From Gammaproteobacteria bacterium (GTDB taxonomy: Bacteria > Pseudomonadota > Gammaproteobacteria > WFUO01), in NCBI GenBank assembly GCA_015484945.1, contig WFUO01000035.1, positions 1 through 60,095 of the forward strand: DNA of 60,095 bases, written 5' to 3'. The notes under the pieces were generated by a model. It was given only the letters and a program-made list of their open reading frames with translations, was not told the origin of the DNA and made no database searches. The translations under genes were made by a program, and so were the position numbers. Numbering within the stretch: the stretch's first letter is position 1; each line of letters begins with the position of its first letter. Positions 54,153 through 60,095 of this stretch are shown here, one piece after another.

Positions 54153-54767
54153 TTATTTGCCCAGGTAGGCCTTGTCCGAATCTTCGACCTTGCCCAGAGA
54201 CCAGGCCCCACGGGTCTTGGCATGGCGGACAGCCGCGGCGACGTCACTATCCGACGGTGCCGTGTCGATGCTGAGATCCTGACCCGGATAGATCAGATCG
54301 GCATCCTTGATCTTGTCGCTATTGGCCTTGTAGATCAGCGGCCAGCGATATGGATCGCCATAGACCGAATCCTTGCCGGAGATGGACCACAGGCTGTCAC
54401 CCTTGACCACGGTGTAGCTGTCCACGCCTTCCTGGCCCTTGATGCTGCGATCCACGGCCTGCTCGGCGTAGTATTGCTTGACCGCAAGTTCCGCCTGAAC
54501 ACGTGCCTTGTTTGCCAGCTTGATGGCCTTTTTCTCATCACCCTTCTTGGCGGCCTTCTTGGCCTTTTTCAGGAATTTTTCGGTATCACGCCAGATCCAG
54601 TGCAGCGATTTGGCCTTCTTGATGGCTGCCTCTGCATTGGCGATGGCCACTGCGGACGCCTTCGGCGCTGCGGGCTTGCTGTCTTTCGGCTTGTTGCCGC
54701 AGCCGGTGACCAGGAACAGGGAAAGGATTGCGATTGTAAACAGTTTCATGCTGTGCAGTTTTTTCAT
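54153..54767 (-). CDS. LysM-domain lipoprotein with N-terminal DUF4398-like helix
   Basis: A protein of 204 residues. Lipoprotein signal with lipobox LVTGC (Cys near 23). Residues about 40-105 form a lysine- and alanine-rich helical region with the AxxAIxxA...LxxAxxAxxxG...AxxxAxxA pattern of DUF4398. A LysM peptidoglycan-binding domain follows, SYTVVKGDSLWSISGKDSVYGDPYRWPLIYKAN...DADLIYPGQDL. Probably links the outer membrane to peptidoglycan. ATG at 54767 is preferred over 54803 because the lipoprotein signal starts there. The next lipoprotein gene upstream carries the same helical domain. Confidence 0.9.
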   Translation of the reverse strand: MKKLHSMKLFTIAILSLFLVTGCGNKPKDSKPAAPKASAVAIANAEAAIKKAKSLHWIWRDTEKFLKKAKKAAKKGDEKKAIKLANKARVQAELAVKQYYAEQAVDRSIKGQEGVDSYTVVKGDSLWSISGKDSVYGDPYRWPLIYKANSDKIKDADLIYPGQDLSIDTAPSDSDVAAAVRHAKTRGAWSLGKVEDSDKAYLGK

Positions 54768-54939
54768 TGTCAGGCTCCGCACCAGATTATTATTGGAAAT
54801 CAACTGGTTGAAAAATCACACCAGGGAATGTCTGCGACACAAAGTATCACCGGGCTTCCGCGGGTGTCAAGAGAAAAAATAGCGGATGGAAGGGCATTTG
54901 TGAAGACGCCCGGCGCAAAAAACCGGACCCCTGTCACAG

Positions 54940-55257
54940 TCATGGCCGTTGTGGCGGCGCACCCGACGACAGGGCCTTTTCGCGCGCGCGCAGGGCCTCG
55001 CGCCTTGCCTGCACGGCATTACGCCGGGCACGCCGGTATTCTCCGATCTCGAGTTGCTTGCGTGCCCGTTCGAGCAGTTCCATGGCATGCCTGAGCAGAC
55101 CGGGCGAGAGCCGCTCGGCGCCGACCGCACGCGCCGCCTGGATGGCCTGGCGGGCATTGCTCATTTCCTGTACCGGGGCACGGGTGCATCCTGATTGCAG
55201 GCTGCTCAGCGCGGCGATCAGCAGTATGCTCAGCAGTGCCTTGAGACGCAAAGGCAT
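54940..55257 (-). CDS. DUF4398 lipoprotein
   Basis: A protein of 105 residues with a lipobox LQSGC near residue 24, then a DUF4398 helical pair: MSNARQAIQAARAVGAE, then RHAMELLERARKQLEIGEYRRARRNAVQARREALRA. The function is unknown; members often sit with OmpA- or LysM-type envelope proteins, as here. ATG at 55257 begins the lipoprotein signal; the 16-codon upstream extension is rejected. It diverges from the arsC gene. Confidence 0.87.
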   Translation of the reverse strand: MPLRLKALLSILLIAALSSLQSGCTRAPVQEMSNARQAIQAARAVGAERLSPGLLRHAMELLERARKQLEIGEYRRARRNAVQARREALRAREKALSSGAPPQRP

Positions 55258-55362
55258 CGGTTCCCGTCCGGCTGTGTTCGTTGTATAGTTCTCCCCCATC
55301 GGCAAAGACTAAAGCACCCGGCCATTCGGGGTCAAGACGATCAGACACGACAAGCCAGACAC

Positions 55363-56668
<1,306 letters not shown>

Positions 56669-56696
56669 ACGGTAGCCAGCGCGAGGCGGTCCAGGA

Positions 56697-57389
56697 TCAC
56701 CGGTCCTGCAACAACTCGCGCAGGAACGGAATCGTCACACGCCGCTGCTCCTGCAGCGACTGGCGATCGATACGTTCGACGAACGCCAGCAGGGTCGGCA
56801 GATCGCGTGGCAGGCGGCGCAACAAATAATGACCGCTCTCATCGCTGATCTCGAAACCACGCGCCTCGGCGAGCTGCTGCAGAATCAGCAGACGCGCCTC
56901 GTCGTCGGGTTCCAGCAGCCGGCAGACCACCCCCCAGCCCAGACGCGAGGCCAGATCCGCCAGCGCGAAGCCACACTCGCCCGGCGGCGCGGATGCGGTG
57001 AACAGCAGCCTCCCGCCACGCTGACGCAATTCGTTGTAAAGTCTGAATAATCCCTGTTCCCAGCCGGGATCGCCGGCCACGCTGTCGATGTCGTCGATGC
57101 ACAGGAATTGCATGCACTCCAGACCCGCGAGAACACCCGCACCGGCAGGCAGCAGATCCCGCAACGGCAGATACGCGATGTTGTCACCCTGTGATGCGAC
57201 CTGCTGGCAGGCAGCCTGCAACAGATGCGTCTTGCCGCTGGCCGGCGCCCCCCACAGGCAGAGCTGCTGTTCGTCGCCATGCACACAACGCAGCAACAGA
57301 TCGACAGCCGCCTCGTTGCGATGGCTGACGAAGTTCTCCAGGGTGTTGCTGGATGCCAGCCTCAGGCCCAGCGGTATCTGTACGCTCAT
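56697..57389 (-). CDS. hda: DnaA regulatory inactivator Hda
   Basis: An AAA+ protein of 230 residues. The N-terminal clamp-binding motif is VQIPLGLRL; Walker A is GAPASGKTHLLQAAC; Walker B FLCIDDIDSVAG; the sensor region LFTASAPPGEC. With the DNA-loaded beta clamp it stimulates DnaA-ATP hydrolysis to prevent over-initiation. It follows perM by 15 bases. Confidence 0.95.
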   Translation of the reverse strand: MSVQIPLGLRLASSNTLENFVSHRNEAAVDLLLRCVHGDEQQLCLWGAPASGKTHLLQAACQQVASQGDNIAYLPLRDLLPAGAGVLAGLECMQFLCIDDIDSVAGDPGWEQGLFRLYNELRQRGGRLLFTASAPPGECGFALADLASRLGWGVVCRLLEPDDEARLLILQQLAEARGFEISDESGHYLLRRLPRDLPTLLAFVERIDRQSLQEQRRVTIPFLRELLQDR

Positions 57390-57404
57390 CGACGAACCGT
57401 TGTT

Positions 57405-58466
57405 TCAGGGATTGGCGCGGTCATAGACCTTGCTGTTCACATAGCCCTGGCGCAGATGACGCACGATCACCGCCAGAACCGCGGCCACTGGCAGTGCCAG
57501 CAGAATACCGGCAAAGCCGAACAACTGGCCACCGGCCATGATGGCAAAGATCACCGTCACCGGGTGCAGACCGATCCGGTTGCCAACGAAGAATGGCGTG
57601 AAAACGAAACTCTCCAGCAACTGACCGACACCGAACACAATCAGCACCGGTATCAGCTGCGCCAATTCATGGGTCTGTACGATCATGGCGATACCGGCGG
57701 CCAGTACACCGATGATGAAACCCAGATAGGGAACGAAGCTGACCAGGCCCGAGACCATGCCGATCAGCCAGGCCAGGTCGAGCCCGGCCATCCACAATCC
57801 AATCGAATAGACCAGCCCGAGCGACAGCATCACCAGCATCTGGCCACGCAGAAAGGCGCCCAGCACCTCATCGGACTCACGCGCAATGCCGCTGATTCTG
57901 TCAACCGACTGGCGCGGCAACAGCTCGCGAATGCCTGCCACCAGGCGGTCCCAGTCACGCAGAAGATAGAAGGTAACCACCGGAATCAGGACCAGGTTGG
58001 CAATGAATCCCAGCAGTGCCAGACCGGATCCGGTGACCGAAGCGACCACCTGGGTGGCGATGCCGCCTGCCTGCTGCCAGTACTGGGTGAGCGCCTTCTG
58101 GATCACGGCCGGATCGAAAGCCGCGGCATCGATATGCAGGGTCTTCTGCAGCCACGGCAGTACCGTGGTTCGGATCCACTGGATATAGTCCGGCAACTTG
58201 CCGATCAGATAACTGATCTGGCGTTCGACCAGAGGCAGCAGCAACAGGATGACCGCGATCAGCAGCAGGGTCATGATCACGAATACAATACTCACCGACA
58301 GCGTGCGCGACAGCTTCAGCCGTTCCAGACGATCGACCAGCGGATCACCCAGATAGGCGAACAACGCCGATACGAAGAACGGCATCAGTACCGGTGTGAG
58401 CAGGTAGAACAACCAGCCACCCAGCACCAGACCGGCCAGCAGCATCCATTTCTGTGAATCAGTCAT
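57405..58466 (-). CDS. perM: AI-2E family (PerM-like) permease
   Basis: A protein of 353 residues with about eight membrane segments and the family pattern: LLTPVLMPFFVSALFAYLGDPLVDRLERLKLSR at the N-terminus, then LGAFLRGQMLVMLSLGLVYSIGLWMAGL and GLVSFVPYLGFIIGV. Substrates are unresolved; relatives export AI-2 or act as ion antiporters. ATG at 58466 follows GGAG; it overlaps the end of the CDP-alcohol transferase gene by eight bases. Confidence 0.92.
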   Translation of the reverse strand: MTDSQKWMLLAGLVLGGWLFYLLTPVLMPFFVSALFAYLGDPLVDRLERLKLSRTLSVSIVFVIMTLLLIAVILLLLPLVERQISYLIGKLPDYIQWIRTTVLPWLQKTLHIDAAAFDPAVIQKALTQYWQQAGGIATQVVASVTGSGLALLGFIANLVLIPVVTFYLLRDWDRLVAGIRELLPRQSVDRISGIARESDEVLGAFLRGQMLVMLSLGLVYSIGLWMAGLDLAWLIGMVSGLVSFVPYLGFIIGVLAAGIAMIVQTHELAQLIPVLIVFGVGQLLESFVFTPFFVGNRIGLHPVTVIFAIMAGGQLFGFAGILLALPVAAVLAVIVRHLRQGYVNSKVYDRANP

Positions 58467-59040
58467 TGTTCCGTTCTCCCGCCGTTCGCGCCGATGCCCG
58501 CCAGGCACGCATGCCCCAGGTGACGACATAATCCACGCCACTCGACAGCGTGGTCAGCGCCACCAGCCAGATCATCCCGCCAACGACCCAGGGTGCAAAA
58601 CCGTACAAGCTGTCCAGCAGCACCAAGACAACGAGCAGGATCTGAAAAACGGTATTGAGCTTGCTGATCCCGCTGGGCCTGGCCTCGATGCGCTCGATCT
58701 TGTAATAGTAGAAAAGCCCGCCGGCGACGATCATAACATCACGCGCCAGAATCAGCATTACCAGCCACAAGGGTATCAGGCCCAGCCATGCCAGCATCAC
58801 GTAGGTGGTCACCTGCATGAGCTTGTCGGCCACCGGATCCAGCCAGCCGCCCAGACTGCTGGTCCATTGATAACGGCGTGCAAGATAACCATCCAGACCG
58901 TCGGACAACCCGGCAACGATGAACAGGATCAATGCCATGAAAAAGTCCGCATGCCACAGATACCAGGCCACGGGAAACACCAGCAGAATACGGATACCGC
59001 TGATGAGATTGGGTATCCATTTCGGCTTGAATCCGCTCAC
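58459..59040 (-). CDS. CDP-alcohol phosphatidyltransferase (PgsA-like)
   Basis: A membrane protein of 193 residues with the complete CDP-alcohol signature DG-x2-AR-x8-G-x3-D-x3-D (SDGLDGYLARRYQW, then GGWLDPVADK). It resembles PgsA, which makes phosphatidylglycerol phosphate, but this hda-linked copy may be a second enzyme beside a canonical pgsA next to uvrC elsewhere; the sequence alone does not decide. GTG start at 59040 overlaps the DUF2066 stop by four bases. Confidence 0.88.
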   Translation of the reverse strand: MSGFKPKWIPNLISGIRILLVFPVAWYLWHADFFMALILFIVAGLSDGLDGYLARRYQWTSSLGGWLDPVADKLMQVTTYVMLAWLGLIPLWLVMLILARDVMIVAGGLFYYYKIERIEARPSGISKLNTVFQILLVVLVLLDSLYGFAPWVVGGMIWLVALTTLSSGVDYVVTWGMRAWRASARTAGERNND

Positions 59041-60095
59041 GGCTGCAATCGGTATCTCAGCTCATTGGCTGTCTGGGTGTCGGCAGACGAACCCTGCCGC
59101 GCAACCATTCCCGTCTGCACCGTCACCGCATAGGGCACGATGACACTGCCGAGCGCCAGGCTGCGTACCAGACCTGCCATGTCGCCCTTGATCTGCAGGC
59201 TGAACACCACCTGGTCCCTGTCCACCTCGCTGATGTCAACCGATTTCACCGGCGTCAGCGAAGCCAGATAGCGACTCAAACGGGCGAAATCCTCGGCCTT
59301 GCCCACACCCGTCACACGCAGCCGCACCTGGCTGCCATGCCGTGAAGCCGCATGCACGATATAACGCGAGGCGATGATCCCGGCCAGGCCATCGATCCCG
59401 AGTGCCAGCGCCCCGTCCAGACGGTCGCCCGTGGTGGTCCAGCTGGAGACTTGCGACAGGTTCTTCAGCAACCAGCGCAGGTGCCAGCGGCCCTGGCCAT
59501 CGCGGCGAATGCGTAACAGCAGTACGGCTTCGGCCGGGTAACGCGCCGAAGCCCTGGCGACCTCGTCGATGAAGCCGCCCCAGACGGTGGCGAAATCCAG
59601 CCGCCGCTGGTCTTCGAGATCCATGAGCGGAAACAGCAACGGGATGCCGCGCCGGTGCGCCTGTTCCATGAGTAGCTTGCGCAAGGCCGCATTCCCGCCG
59701 GTACCCAGCAGGTAACGGCGACCACCCTCTTCGACCGCGGCCCATACCAGCGTGGCCGGCCGCCGCCGGCCCCAAACCGGCTGTCCGGCACGCTGGAGGA
59801 GCCTCTCCAGCGCCCGGCCATCGAACACGATGTGCAGCCGGTAACCGGGACGCGCACCGGCGGGCGCATCGGCCGGCAATGGCATGCGGGCATAGCGGTA
59901 ACGCTGCACATAGCGTCTGACCCTGCCCAGGGCCTGGGCCACTGCCGGCTGGATGGCAATATTGCGGTTGCCCGACAAGCGCACCAGCACCTCGATCATG
60001 GCCGAGCGCAAGGCGTCATTGCGTTGTTTGGACGACTGGTCTGGCACCTGGCGATCCACGCTGTAGAGATGCGGAACGATCACAGCGCCCCGCGC
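59037..60095 (-). CDS. DUF2066 protein (N-terminus outside window)
   Basis: At least 352 residues; the frame is open to the window edge, so the start and expected signal peptide lie beyond 60095. DUF2066 landmarks are LYSVDRQVPDQSSKQRNDALRSAMIEVLVRLSGN, then FDGRALERLLQRAGQPVWG, and IPLLFPLMDLEDQRRLDFATVWGGF. Probably periplasmic, function unknown. Invariably placed before the pgsA-like and perM genes in many Gammaproteobacteria. A GTG at 60083 is not taken as the start because the in-frame residues before it (RGA) continue the family alignment. Confidence 0.85.
   Translation of the reverse strand, partial: ARGAVIVPHLYSVDRQVPDQSSKQRNDALRSAMIEVLVRLSGNRNIAIQPAVAQALGRVRRYVQRYRYARMPLPADAPAGARPGYRLHIVFDGRALERLLQRAGQPVWGRRRPATLVWAAVEEGGRRYLLGTGGNAALRKLLMEQAHRRGIPLLFPLMDLEDQRRLDFATVWGGFIDEVARASARYPAEAVLLLRIRRDGQGRWHLRWLLKNLSQVSSWTTTGDRLDGALALGIDGLAGIIASRYIVHAASRHGSQVRLRVTGVGKAEDFARLSRYLASLTPVKSVDISEVDRDQVVFSLQIKGDMAGLVRSLALGSVIVPYAVTVQTGMVARQGSSADTQTANELRYRLQP

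Overview
The window reads as chromosomal DNA of a fairly GC-rich, probably facultatively anaerobic gammaproteobacterium. The gene content recalls sulfur-oxidising Chromatiales-type lineages, but this placement is an inference from gene content and gene order (ilvB-ilvN-ilvC-psd-pssA-leuA, hda-perM-pgsA-like-DUF2066, ubiT/ubiU/ubiV), not from a marker gene. No rRNA, tRNA, IS element, integrase, prophage or CRISPR array is visible. Coding density is high, and most long open frames opposite the genes are GC-driven shadows.

Left part (1-19.2 kb). An alpha-2-macroglobulin/PbpC pair is followed by the oxygen-independent ubiquinone module yhcC-ubiU-ubiV, which diverges from ubiT across an FNR-type box. 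Then come an MFS permease, a two-gene operon of unknown function whose first protein carries an exact internal duplication, a DUF1800-DUF1501 pair, prfC, and leuA-udg-rimI. leuA has its own promoter, a leader peptide with a run of leucine codons and a hairpin, which together look like an attenuator.

Middle (19.5-34 kb). The branched-chain amino acid and phospholipid operon ilvB-ilvN-ilvC-psd-pssA has a terminator-like hairpin ahead of ilvB. Its Psd homologue has lost both the pyruvoyl-forming serine and the active-site histidine. Next are two DUF4124 proteins, a MIF-like tautomerase, proS, a lytic transglycosylase, and an ODP-type di-iron metallo-beta-lactamase-fold protein behind a well-formed class II FNR promoter. 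A cluster on the minus strand encodes a thioredoxin-like protein, a secreted metallo-beta-lactamase-fold protein, a TolC-like protein, a small membrane-fusion protein and acylphosphatase. A PEP-CTERM protein follows.

Right part (34-60 kb). This holds class I fumarase, a secreted protein made of three identically spaced cysteine repeats, and a cobalamin riboswitch with btuB and a BtuF-like protein. A copper-resistance block follows: multicopper oxidase CopA, CopB, a glutaredoxin-like protein, DUF2231, a P1B ATPase with doubled YHS and doubled CPMHP metal-binding domains, a SHOCT protein and a YncE-like propeller. The cobalamin lower-ligand genes cobU-cobT-cobC-cobS come next, then YqhA, YihY, two related lipoproteins, arsC-wrbA-DUF2069, and hda-perM-pgsA-like-DUF2066.

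Common themes are anaerobic regulation (three TTGAC-N4-ATCAA boxes), B12 salvage (uptake plus lower-loop assembly) and copper handling.
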